Assembly (NCBI GenBank): GCA_029784795.1
Contig: JAFMAW010000004.1
Span: 1-58,422 of the forward strand
From: Nitrososphaerota archaeon
GTDB lineage: Archaea; Thermoproteota; Nitrososphaeria; Nitrososphaerales; UBA183
Direction of reading: 5' to 3'
Length of the DNA: 58,422 nucleotides
Shown here: positions 47,710-54,795 of the stretch, in pieces
Layout of the letters: each line of letters starts with the position of its first letter
Numbering within the stretch: the stretch's first letter is position 1
Translations under genes and position numbers: made by a program
Notes under the pieces: model-generated
What the model was told of the DNA's origin: nothing
What the model saw: the letters and a program-made list of their open reading frames with translations, nothing else
Databases searched by the model: none

Positions 47710-47895
47710 TTGAGGGAATCATCCAAGTTGGACAAGACGAAGCTCCCTGGCGACACCTACGAGAAGTGGTTGGGGACAAACAAGGAGAGGTCTACCAAGA
47801 CCAGAGGTTCGGAGAAACCCGTCCAGGACTCGTATGAAACCTGGATTAGCAGGCGGGTCGAGACCAAGAAACGCGAGACCGGGTCGACCAGCTAG
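47710..47895 (+). CDS. Small protein with repeated DxYExW motif, 61 aa
   Basis: A 61-residue basic, polar protein. A short internal repeat is visible: GDTYEKWLGTNKER at about residues 14-27 and QDSYETWISRRVET at about 39-52. A TATA-like GGTTTATAG at 47671-47679 and a GAGGAG at 47702-47707 precede TTG 47710. The paired aromatic motifs may bind a partner protein. No known family. It is convergent with the small membrane protein at 47846. Confidence 0.5.
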   Translation: MRESSKLDKTKLPGDTYEKWLGTNKERSTKTRGSEKPVQDSYETWISRRVETKKRETGSTS

Positions 47896-48160
47896 CAACA
47901 TTGCGCCCCTCTGAGTAGCCCTCGGAGAGCGTGTTCTCTATATCGGACGGAATGACGATAGGAGGATGAAAGAATCTGAGTTTCGGATGGCGTGGAGGGT
48001 ATGACAATCGCAGCGGCTCGTCCGAAATGGCGTCTCGGATGGCGAACACCAAGAGAAGAGTCCAGCAAGCTATCTCGAAGCGGTAGATGTCAATCCCAAT
48101 GACTGCTAGGCCAAGGCAGACGAAGGTCAGTAGGAGGACCATCGAAATAGGGACACGCAC
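47846..48160 (-). CDS. Small membrane protein, about 104 aa
   Basis: From GTG 48160 the frame gives about 104 residues with two adjacent hydrophobic segments (SMVLLLTFVCLGLAVIGI and IACWTLLLVFAIRDAI) followed by a polar tail (PPRHPKLRFFHPP). ATG 48142 is an alternative start. The open frame upstream of this is proline/arginine-rich and unconvincing. The 3' end overlaps the neighbouring small gene on the other strand. Role unknown. Confidence 0.4.
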   Translation of the reverse strand: MRVPISMVLLLTFVCLGLAVIGIDIYRFEIACWTLLLVFAIRDAISDEPLRLSYPPRHPKLRFFHPPIVIPSDIENTLSEGYSEGRNVASWSTRSRVSWSRPAC

Positions 48161-48827
48161 CTCTAGGCGATGTCGCGCTTCTGGGGCGGCGAGATGTCCC
48201 TGATCAACATCTGGTAAAACGGGACGAGGCCGTAGCCAAGGTCGGCAGGAACCGACATATCCGGAAAGCGGCGCCCGTGGGTTGTTAGGAGCAGTCAAGC
48301 GCAGCGCCTCCCATCAGGCGATGGCGAGCCCCTAACCCGCGGCTATGGGGTTCTTGAAGGGCGTCCACCGCGTTGCTCGAGCGCGTGCTGGTGGGACGCG
48401 TGCCTGCGTCTTCGTATCACCGCCCACTTCTTTCTTCGTGCGAATGTCATTGTCTAGTCACCTCTGAAGTCCAGTTGTTCGTCGGACCGACCATGCCTCC
48501 CCATTCAGCCTGGATGCATGGAAGGTCCCCTCCGGCAGTTGGCGACTGCGGCGTGAATTCGTAGGCGCATGCACCCGCATCCAGCGGTGGACACGTCGTC
48601 ACGAGCCGTGCCCCTGACGTTCCAGGGCATCCTAGCTGGACATCTCTGGCGTTGTGACCTGCCTCCGATCCGCAGTGATGTGGTTCCATTCCTAGTCGCC
48701 GAGAATAATGTGCGCCCGCTTGCATATAGAGCCAAGGTATTTTCTGCACTCAGATGCAATCGAAAGGGGACCCCGCTCCAGCGTCCCTCATGAGACATTG
48801 GGCAAACTAATAACATAGCGAATCCGA
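48161..48827. other. 650-base gap with a dispersed repeat
   Basis: I see no convincing gene in this gap. Near its end (about 48700-48775) lies a sequence that recurs in diverged form at about 52630-52705; see the repeat entries. The remainder has moderate G+C, short frames and no tRNA. It may hold the remains of a decayed element. Confidence 0.4.
48718..48768. repeat. Dispersed repeat, copy 1
   Basis: Contains GCATATAGAGCC, then GGTATTTTCTGC, then CAGATGCAATCGAAA. A diverged second copy is at about 52648-52701. On the minus strand both copies read as similar short peptides (SIASECRKYLG here, SIAPERKKYSA in copy 2), so they may be remnants of one gene family rather than non-coding elements. 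Confidence 0.5.
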
Positions 48828-49364
48828 ATGGGTGGTGAACCCAACTTGAGACCGAAGACGGCTACAGCCTCGTTCAGGTTGGACGAGTCTGCCCTCAACG
48901 ACCTCCAGGAAGACGCAAGAAAGCGGAACGTCAGCGTCAACACCATGTTCAACCAACTCCTTCTCACATACGCCAACTATGACCGGCCGATGAAGCGATT
49001 TCACATGCTGAAGCTGCCGGCATCGAGCTTCATGCACCTCTTGCAGGCAGCAACGAATGAAGCTGCGATGGAAGCCGGCAAATCTGCGGGCAAGGACGTC
49101 CCGAAGACATACATCGGAGCCAAGTGGGGGGAGCTCACCGCTGAAGGCGCGCTGGATTATCTCAGAACCACCGCTGACCACGCGAACCTGTTCGAATACA
49201 GCGAAGTCATCCGGGGCGGAAAGATCAACGTCACCCTTTCGCACGATTTCGGCGCCAAGGGCAGCCTGTTCTTGCAGAGTTACGTCCAGGCGATCTTCGA
49301 GCCACTGGGAAAGCCGCTGCGGTTCAGGCAAGACGAGAATGCGGTTTCCTTCGAGCTTCAGTGA
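48828..49364 (+). CDS. Ribbon-helix-helix-like DNA-binding protein, 178 aa
   Basis: N-terminal residues 12-45 (TASFRLDESALNDLQEDARK, then RNVSVNTMFNQLLLTY) look like a ribbon-helix-helix domain with the beta strand TASFRLD and two helices. The C-terminal 110 residues form an uncharacterised domain ending VTLSHDFGAKGSLFLQSYVQ and FEPLGKPLRF, a His-Asp-x-Gly...Ser-x-Phe pattern that I recall as recurring in archaeal putative regulators; I cannot name the family. It probably represses or senses something. Starts ATG 48828; a TATA-like CTAATAAC is about 20 bases upstream. Starts a plus-strand group with the HMA-like and zinc-ribbon genes. Confidence 0.65.
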   Translation: MGGEPNLRPKTATASFRLDESALNDLQEDARKRNVSVNTMFNQLLLTYANYDRPMKRFHMLKLPASSFMHLLQAATNEAAMEAGKSAGKDVPKTYIGAKWGELTAEGALDYLRTTADHANLFEYSEVIRGGKINVTLSHDFGAKGSLFLQSYVQAIFEPLGKPLRFRQDENAVSFELQ

Positions 49365-49470
49365 GCAGTCGCCCAACCAGGGTTGTCAAGCGCTTCATCC
49401 TCCCTTGCAGTTGATTGCAGAAAATACGTCGAGTTCAATAGGTCTAGCGCGCCAAGAGGACTGAACCGCG

Positions 49471-49734
49471 ATGGTACGAGGAAAGAGGGAAGCAACAGCC
49501 ATCCTGAAGATACGAGGCATGAGCGATTCAATACAGGCCCGACGATTCATGCGAACGGCTACCAGGCTCGACGGAGTGCTCCGGGTCGACGTGGACTACA
49601 TTCTGGATTCGGTGACCGTGAAGTACGACGCAGACAAACTCACACCGGCACAGATCAAGAAGAGGCTGGCCCTGAGACAACGCGCGCCGGTCATACACGG
49701 GCCTGATTCAGGGGAGGGTTCGAAGGCAAAATGA
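49471..49734 (+). CDS. HMA-like ferredoxin-fold protein lacking CxxC, 87 aa
   Basis: An 87-residue protein with the heavy-metal-associated beta-alpha-beta layout: ATAILKIRGMSDSIQARRFM, then VLRVDVDYILDSVTVKYDAD and LTPAQIKKRL. In normal HMA domains GMSCxxC carries the metal; here the loop is GMSDSIQ, so both Cys are absent. It may have a regulatory or protein-binding role instead of metal transport. Its stop overlaps the following zinc-ribbon gene by four bases. Confidence 0.7.
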   Translation: MVRGKREATAILKIRGMSDSIQARRFMRTATRLDGVLRVDVDYILDSVTVKYDADKLTPAQIKKRLALRQRAPVIHGPDSGEGSKAK

Positions 49735-49871
49735 GCATGTCACAACGGCAAAGTAGCCTTTGCAGCAGATGCGGCAAGGAGATAATCTGGATGAGGAACG
49801 GAGTTCGGTGGATCCCCTACAACCCAGTAGGGACTCATCATAGGTGCACGAGTGGGCATTATGGCCGCTGA
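49731..49871 (+). CDS. Zinc-finger miniprotein, 46 aa
   Basis: A 46-residue gene starting MSMSQRQSSLCSRCGKEIIW, ending GTHHRCTSGHYGR, with a C-x2-C knuckle and a distal H-H-x-C group that could complete a zinc site. ATG 49731 overlaps the stop of the HMA-like gene (ATGA), and its own stop overlaps the next small gene by 11 bases. Such coupling of three small genes argues that they are real. Function unknown. Confidence 0.5.
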   Translation: MSMSQRQSSLCSRCGKEIIWMRNGVRWIPYNPVGTHHRCTSGHYGR

Positions 49872-50025
49872 AGGGGAAAGCTCTTTGGTAGACAGTCACG
49901 TTGAACTGTTCGGAAAGAGATCAGAGGATGTGACCTACTCTGGCGAACTGTGCCCCTTCTGCCACACGCGAATAGACGAATTCAGTTTGTGCGGATGCAT
50001 TGCGGGTACGAGTGGATCAAGTTGA
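49861..50025 (+). CDS. Cys-rich miniprotein, 54 aa
   Basis: A 54-residue acidic protein: MAAEGESSLVDSHVELFGKR, then a Cys-rich end GELCPFCHTRIDEFSLCGC. The CPFCH...LCGC pattern is a compact zinc ribbon. The start overlaps the previous gene by 11 bases in another frame, and the frame ends at TGA 50023-50025. No family recognised. It is the last of the small-gene series before a gap. Confidence 0.5.
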   Translation: MAAEGESSLVDSHVELFGKRSEDVTYSGELCPFCHTRIDEFSLCGCIAGTSGSS

Positions 50026-50094
50026 GACCCAGGTCCTTACTCGATTGCACTTGAATACAAAAGATACCTCCCCTCTATAAGCGAGCGGCACCAA

Positions 50095-50111
50095 TTGGTC
50101 CTGGTGACCAA
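50095..50111. promoter_or_regulatory. Inverted repeat after a TATA-like box
   Basis: TTGGTC-CTGGT-GACCAA is a perfect six-base inverted repeat. It lies after a TATA-like CTCTATAAGC (50072-50081) and directly before ATG 50114. It could be an operator or an RNA hairpin in the leader of the tiny gene that follows. Confidence 0.4.
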
Positions 50112-50113
50112 GG

Positions 50114-50206
50114 ATGCAAACAAATCAGCAAGCGAAGACACCAGCCAAATCAGGCGGCCGAATTAGGGACTATCTCCGGCGTATCAGGGGAAAATTACAC
50201 CGCTAG
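50114..50206 (+). CDS. Possible basic peptide, 30 aa
   Basis: A 30-residue frame, MQTNQQAKTPAKSGGRIRDY with a basic helix LRRIRGKLHR at the end. It has an own TATA-like box and inverted repeat upstream. Amphipathic basic composition suggests membrane or nucleic-acid contact, but a frame this short can occur by chance. Confidence 0.3.
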   Translation: MQTNQQAKTPAKSGGRIRDYLRRIRGKLHR

Positions 50207-50609
50207 AGATGTCCCGCCAGGTTGTTTTGGATATCACAGGTGAAGAGTCGTGTCTGAAGCGTCACGCCGAAGTCAGGGAGTACGAAGCATCATCGTCGAA
50301 GGACTGACGGCCAAGCCAATAGAGTTGACTGCGGGACCACGATCGGAGAAAGCGCAGTCCGCCACGCCCTCAGAAAGATCTGACGGGGCCCGCGGTCGCG
50401 CCGCGGACGATGGATATCGAGCCGGGGAAGGATGAGCTTCGGACCGGTCTTGGCCGACACATACAATCAGAAAAGTGGAGCCGTGGATGCCGGAGCGGAC
50501 GTACGACAGGCGACTGCAGGCGCCAAGATGGAACGACGAAAAACGAGTCGAGGCATCTAACGACATTAGGGAAGAAGTCGAGACGCCGGAATGCGATGCT
50601 GAAGGGCCC
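50207..50609. other. 400-base stretch without a firm gene
   Basis: Several short plus-strand frames exist, including 42 codons from ATG 50432, but none has a recognisable domain. It separates the small-gene series from the convergent thermosome gene and may include the thermosome 3' region. Confidence 0.4.
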
Positions 50610-52253
50610 CTAGCCCATAGGTGGCATGCCGCCCATCCCGTCAGCCCCGCCCCCTGGCGGTCCGGCTGGAGCTCTCATCTTGGTTGCGGCGATTACATCG
50701 TCGATTCTCAGCAGCATCGAAGCTGCCTCTGTCGCTGCTCGGATGATCTGGAGCTTCACCGCAAGCGGTTCGACAACCGACTTCGCGTACATGTCGACGA
50801 CCTTCCCACTCAAGGCATCGATGCCGTACCATTTGTCCCCCTTCCCGTGCCTCGCCCTGAGCTCCACCTGGGTGTCGATGAGATCCATGCCTGCGTTCTC
50901 CGCGAGGGTCAACGGGATGGACTCCATGGCGTCAGCGAACTTGAGTGCAGCCAGCTGCTCCCTTCCGGATAGCTTCTGGGCCCAGGTCCTCACCTGGACT
51001 GAGACTTCTTCCTCTGGCGCGCCGCCCCCTGCGACGATTGCCGGTAGCTCCACCACGTCCTTGGTGACCATGAGCGCATCATGGAACGCTCTCTCCGCTT
51101 CGTCCACGACGCGCTGCGTCCCGCCACGGATCAGGATTGTGACCGCCTTCGGGTTCTTGCACCCCTCGATGAAGACCCACTTGTCGTCTTCCAGCTTCCT
51201 CTCCTCTGCGAGCTTGGCGTATCCGAGGTCCTTTTCTGTCAGGTCGTCGAGGTTTGTGACCATCCTGGCGCCTGTCGCCTTCGCGAGCTTCGACATGTCG
51301 CTTTCCTTTGCCCTCCTCACCGCAAGTATGCCTGCTTTGGCTAGGAAGGTCTGGGCCACGTCGTCGATCCCCTTTTGGCAGATGAGGACCTTGGCTCCTG
51401 CATCCTTGACCTTGTCCACCATCCCCCTGAGGATGCTCGTCTCCTCGTCCATGAACTGCTGCATCTGCGAGGGGTCGTTGATCCTTATCTCAGCCGAGAA
51501 CTCCGTCTTCTCGATCTCGAGTGCTGAGTTCACCAGCGCGATTTTCGCTTCTTCAACCCGCTTGGGCATCCCGGAGTGGACGACCTCCTTGTCGAGCACG
51601 ATCCCTTTGATTAGCCTAGAGTCGGTGATGGCCCCACCCGGCTTCTTCTCGACCTTCACATTGTCGATGTCCACCTTGAAGCCGCCTTCGGCCTTCTCCG
51701 CGATGAGGAGAATCGCGTCGACGACAACCGTCGACAGATAGGGCGCATCTCCGCTTACCAGTTTGGTGACCATGCTGGTGTTTGCCACCTTCAGCAGGTC
51801 GGGCCTGGCCGTCGGGTCGATCTTCTCTGCTGCCTTCTCTAGGACCTTCTGAGCTTCTTCCGCCGCCTCATAGTATCCGTCCACAATAACCATGGGATGC
51901 ACTCCCTTGCTGATCAGCTCTTCCGCCTTCTCGAGCAGAGCTCCCGCCACAACCACCGCGGAGGTTGTCCCGTCTCCCACTTCGTTGTCGGTTGCCTTGC
52001 TGATCTCCACCATCATCTTCGCTGCCGGGTGCTGGATGTCGAGCTCCTTTAGCATCGTCGCTCCGTCGTTGGTGATAGTCACGTCCCCCATCGAGTCGAC
52101 GAGCATCTTGTCCATTCCTCGGGGACCAAGAGACGTTCTCACGACCTCGGCGATGAGCTTCGCCGCGCCGATGTTGTTCTTCTGGGCCTCTCTCCCTCGA
52201 GATTCTTCAGAGCCCTCCTTCAGAATTATGTACTGTTGTCCCCTGGTTGACAA
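50610..52253 (-). CDS. Thermosome subunit (group II chaperonin)
   Basis: The 547-residue archaeal chaperonin subunit, forming an ATP-driven double-ring folding machine in the cytoplasm. Motifs: KLIAEVVRTSLGPRGMDKML, TITNDGATMLKELDIQHPAA, EVGDGTTSAVVVAGALLEKA, and a C-terminal VVAGGGAPEEEVSVQVR; the tail ends in GGGADGMGGMPPMG, typical of thermosomes. Length is normal. Strong TATA-like CTTATATAC lies about 30 bases before the ATG and overlaps a perfect inverted repeat, suggesting regulated, perhaps heat-responsive, expression. Located alone within the lower-G+C zone. Confidence 0.95.
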   Translation of the reverse strand: MSTRGQQYIILKEGSEESRGREAQKNNIGAAKLIAEVVRTSLGPRGMDKMLVDSMGDVTITNDGATMLKELDIQHPAAKMMVEISKATDNEVGDGTTSAVVVAGALLEKAEELISKGVHPMVIVDGYYEAAEEAQKVLEKAAEKIDPTARPDLLKVANTSMVTKLVSGDAPYLSTVVVDAILLIAEKAEGGFKVDIDNVKVEKKPGGAITDSRLIKGIVLDKEVVHSGMPKRVEEAKIALVNSALEIEKTEFSAEIRINDPSQMQQFMDEETSILRGMVDKVKDAGAKVLICQKGIDDVAQTFLAKAGILAVRRAKESDMSKLAKATGARMVTNLDDLTEKDLGYAKLAEERKLEDDKWVFIEGCKNPKAVTILIRGGTQRVVDEAERAFHDALMVTKDVVELPAIVAGGGAPEEEVSVQVRTWAQKLSGREQLAALKFADAMESIPLTLAENAGMDLIDTQVELRARHGKGDKWYGIDALSGKVVDMYAKSVVEPLAVKLQIIRAATEAASMLLRIDDVIAATKMRAPAGPPGGGADGMGGMPPMG

Positions 52254-52266
52254 ACGAATCAGGAAC

Positions 52267-52291
52267 TATACAACTTCTAGTTGTATATAAG
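52267..52291 (-). promoter_or_regulatory. Thermosome promoter with overlapping palindrome
   Basis: TATACAACT-TCT-AGTTGTATA (52267-52287) is a perfect inverted repeat with nine-base arms, located 14-34 bases before the thermosome ATG. On the minus strand the upstream arm merges with the TATA element CTTATATAC (to 52291). A protein bound here would block TBP/TFB or polymerase, as archaeal heat-shock repressors do. Operator role is inferred. Confidence 0.6.
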
Positions 52292-52400
52292 TATTGGTAA
52301 GATGAAAGCCCAGCTCGCTTATTCTGCGACGGGCGCGCACCTGAACCGCCAAGTGGCCGGCCAGGGCGCCACACGTTGGATTACGGTAGGAACCGCAAAC

Positions 52401-52790
52401 TCAGTCCTTGATACCGACCCGCACCACTGAGCAAGGAATCAAGTTGTTATCGATTTGAATCCAGAAGGGAAGCTCGCGGCTGCCGCAGACTAGGCTTGCG
52501 ACCACATTGTACAGTCGGAACAGAGACTCTTGGTTTCGTCCAAGGCCCTTCCGCAGTTCAGGCAATGGCGTTTTGGATTGAACCGGCTGCCCAGCGCATT
52601 CAGCTGTTTGTTTGTGTTCACGTACTTCAGCTGACACAATTTGTGCTACGCAGCATATAAGGGCCGAGTATTTTTTGCGTTCAGGTGCAATCGAAATGAG
52701 AGCTTTCGTCCCGGAAGGAGTAACCACCCAGCGGTCGGAATCGAGTCTGAGTACAGCGGTCCATGGTTGACTGACGCTACAGGCCTCCAA
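52401..52790 (-). CDS. Doubtful hypothetical protein, 129 aa
   Basis: An open frame whose middle and C-terminal parts look protein-like (SIAPERKKYSALICCVAQIV; then FRLYNVVASLVCGSRELPFW). The middle part lies on the dispersed repeat shared with about 48720. Composition and isolation leave it doubtful; it may be a remnant. No promoter is clear and no family is recognised. Confidence 0.25.
   Translation of the reverse strand: MEACSVSQPWTAVLRLDSDRWVVTPSGTKALISIAPERKKYSALICCVAQIVSAEVREHKQTAECAGQPVQSKTPLPELRKGLGRNQESLFRLYNVVASLVCGSRELPFWIQIDNNLIPCSVVRVGIKD
52648..52701. repeat. Dispersed repeat, copy 2
   Basis: Contains GCAGCATATAAGGGCCGAG, then TATTTTTTGC, then CAGGTGCAATCGAAA. It matches copy 1 at about 48718-48768 with scattered substitutions and no large gap. 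The similarity fades on both sides. Confidence 0.5.
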
Positions 52791-52854
52791 GAAGGCCCGG
52801 ATGGTTAGCCGTACACTCCGCTCCTAGGTGGAGCCTCCTTCGTCATCGCCATGA

Positions 52855-53320
52855 TCAGTGAAGTTGAGTGACCGCCTTCTCTGAGAGGGCTTTCGCTATG
52901 TCGGCTACGCGTGCGAGACCTACCAACACTGCTTTCTCGTCGACGTCCGGCAGGCTCCTCACCTTGGAAGCTGTCATGACCTTGAGTGCCTCCTCCATGT
53001 CGGTGCCAGGAGATGTCACTACGATTCGGGACGTCATTGCAGCCATGACTTCCGTCTTCTCAGGCGAGGCTCCCTTTGCTACGACTCGCCTCTGCATGTC
53101 GCGTTCAGTAATCATCCCAACTATCTTTCCATCGGTCTCCATGATGGCGCAGGACGAGCCCTGTTTCTCCAGCGCCCCGCCGCGTCAGCGACCGTGGTAT
53201 CGGCCGGAATCGTGAGAGGGGTTGGGTTCACTATCTCTTTACCACCAGGTTCAACTTCTTCAGAATGTCGTTTTCGATGTCGCCAACAGGAGTCTTCTCG
53301 TCGCTTTCGCCAGAAGACAT
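52855..53320 (-). pseudogene. CBS-domain protein gene with two frameshifts
   Basis: ATG 53320 begins MSSGESDEKTPVGDIENDIL and soon stops. The next frame reads KEIVNPTPLTIPADTTVADA, the start of a CBS domain, then shifts again at about 53180 to LEKQGSSCAIMETDGKIVGM, continuing ITERDMQRRVV and a second CBS repeat TSPGTDMEEALKVMTASKVR. So two single-base shifts separate three parts of one paired-CBS (Bateman) protein. Only the part from ATG 53142 (95 residues) is continuous and could be a truncated product. CBS pairs bind adenosyl ligands. Either a decayed gene or a sequence error. Confidence 0.75.
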
Positions 53321-53501
53321 GGTTGGCAAACTTCGGGTCCCCTGTTCATAAGACTGCCCGCACTCCTGTCCCAAGGTGGGGAGCTTGGCCCACATCCAAC
53401 GACCCCCCAGGTTCGAATCGGGCTCAACCGAGATGGCTAAATCGCATCCGGAGTGAGGGCAGGCGAAGCTAGCTGGCCGAATACCCCCTGCGCGCCCGTC
53501 G

Positions 53502-53571
53502 TTCCTCTTTCCTCTCCCTTATTTTCTCCTTCTTTCTCTTTTTCCCTTCCCTTCCCATGATTCTCCTTTCC
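53502..53571. repeat. Polypyrimidine tract
   Basis: About 70 bases are almost only C and T on the plus strand (CTCTTTCCTCTCCC and CTTTCTCTTTTTCCC). It is low complexity and lies in the gap between the CBS pseudogene and a small gene. It could act as a terminator for plus-strand transcription or simply be relaxed DNA. The rest of 53321-53624 contains no gene that I can support. Confidence 0.6.
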
Positions 53572-53624
53572 GATTTGAACAGGCTAATAAGAATAGGAAT
53601 CTCAGACAGGCATCTGGGACCTCC

Positions 53625-53786
53625 CTACTTTTTCGATTTAGCGCTCTCTCGCTCTGCAGACTTGCGGAGCCGGTTCAGTTCAGCGATCTTGTCCTTGTAC
53701 TCCCTTTTCTTCTTCTTGCTTCCTTGTGTCCGTGCCTGGTCGTATAACTTCCTAAGTTTCTCTTCTTCTGCGGCGTAGTCTGACAA
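53625..53786 (-). CDS. Small charged coiled-coil protein, 53 aa
   Basis: From TTG 53786 the frame reads SDYAAEEEKLRKLYDQARTQ, continuing with KKKKREYKDKIAELNRLRK. It is strongly helical and heptad-like, with high K/E/R content, ending at TAG 53625. There is no clear promoter or ribosome site, and upstream in-frame sequence (APSSSSP) is also open. Family unknown. The composition is much more protein-like than the antisense frame. Confidence 0.4.
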   Translation of the reverse strand: MSDYAAEEEKLRKLYDQARTQGSKKKKREYKDKIAELNRLRKSAERESAKSKK

Positions 53787-53791
53787 CGGGG

Positions 53792-54064
53792 ATGACGAAG
53801 AGGGTGCGTGGGCAGCACCTAGTTACGTCTTTCAGACCCGACGGACGACGCCACCTGCCTCCACGCAGTCACAATCGCATTCCTTCAATCAGGCATCCGA
53901 CTTCCCCTTCGAGCCCCTCGAGCGCGGACCACGACGGCTACAAATTGAGCGCGGGAGAATTCGCGAGGTTGAAGCATGATATCGAATCAGAACAGGCAGA
54001 GGTCGACAGAGCCTTGGCGCGGCTCGACGACTATGTCCGCAAACACAGGGCAAAACAGAGCTAG
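53792..54064 (+). CDS. Hypothetical protein, helical C-terminus
   Basis: An open frame of up to 90 codons whose first half (R/P/S/H-rich) looks non-coding, but whose last 40 residues (YKLSAGEFARLKHDIESEQA, then EVDRALARLDDYVRKHRA) are helical and coiled-coil-like. The true start is therefore probably inside the frame, around 53930-53945. No family recognised. Nearby is the similar-looking charged small gene on the other strand. Confidence 0.35.
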   Translation: MTKRVRGQHLVTSFRPDGRRHLPPRSHNRIPSIRHPTSPSSPSSADHDGYKLSAGEFARLKHDIESEQAEVDRALARLDDYVRKHRAKQS

Positions 54065-54324
54065 ACTCGTCGACCAGGTCGTCGAACCAAGAGGCTGCGG
54101 AGAGGTGCGCCTTGCTTGAGCGTCTGGTGGAGGCGATGTCGAGATTGAATGCGTAATACAAGGTTCATGTCAAGATGCTAGCGGAGAGAATCGGTTTCTG
54201 AAGCGGCCCATCCACCGCCGGCCTGATTCGGTTCTAGCATCATCCGATCGAAGATTCAGGAGTACAACCCCACTTTGAAGCGTGATCTTCGCGAAATAGG
54301 CGAACGCCGACGTGTCCCATGGAG

Positions 54325-54795
54325 TCACAAAGGAGTGTTGGAGCCAATGACGTACACGAGGATTCTCTGATTATGGTGACCCTCTTTGAGAACGCGAAAT
54401 TCCGTAGGGCGCCAACCAGGAATCCCGAAGTCGTGTGAAACTACTTTGGAACCTTCACGAAGTTCGCCGACGAGTTTCCGCTTCAGCCTTGCGTTTTCAC
54501 TCGAGCTTTGATACAGGGTGACAACGTTGGCCTCGGAGATGTCCACGTCGTCATAGTTCGCGTTGACGATTGTAACATTCCCGAGATGCCGCGTCTTTCT
54601 GAGCGCAATGGAACAGAGCTTCTGCTTTTGCTCGATGCCTACCACCTTTGTGGCATTGTAATTGCGTGCTGCTGCGACCACGATTGCGCCATCCCCGCAC
54701 CCCAGGTCATAGACAACGGACTCCGAGTTGACGCCGGCCAGGGCGAGCATTTTCTCGACTACAAACGCTGACGTCGGGTAGAAGGGGGCGCCCAA
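54325..54795 (-). CDS. SAM-dependent methyltransferase, lysine-methyltransferase-like
   Basis: A 156-residue seven-beta-strand methyltransferase. N-terminal YPTSAFVVEKMLALAGV precedes motif I VVYDLGCGDGAIVVAAA, and then VVGIEQKQKLC, VTIVNANYDDVD and VVTLYQSSSENARLKRKL, a pattern resembling the small FAM173/ATPSC-KMT protein-lysine methyltransferases. Short for a methyltransferase but apparently complete. Start ATG/GTG at 54795. Target unknown. It lies alone in the gene-poor zone and has ordinary codon use. Confidence 0.75.
   Translation of the reverse strand: MGAPFYPTSAFVVEKMLALAGVNSESVVYDLGCGDGAIVVAAARNYNATKVVGIEQKQKLCSIALRKTRHLGNVTIVNANYDDVDISEANVVTLYQSSSENARLKRKLVGELREGSKVVSHDFGIPGWRPTEFRVLKEGHHNQRILVYVIGSNTPL

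Noticed and set aside
53420..53450. tRNA-like sequence CCCAGGTTCGAATCGGG
   Set aside because: The T-stem has mismatches and no acceptor stem or anticodon arm fits upstream.
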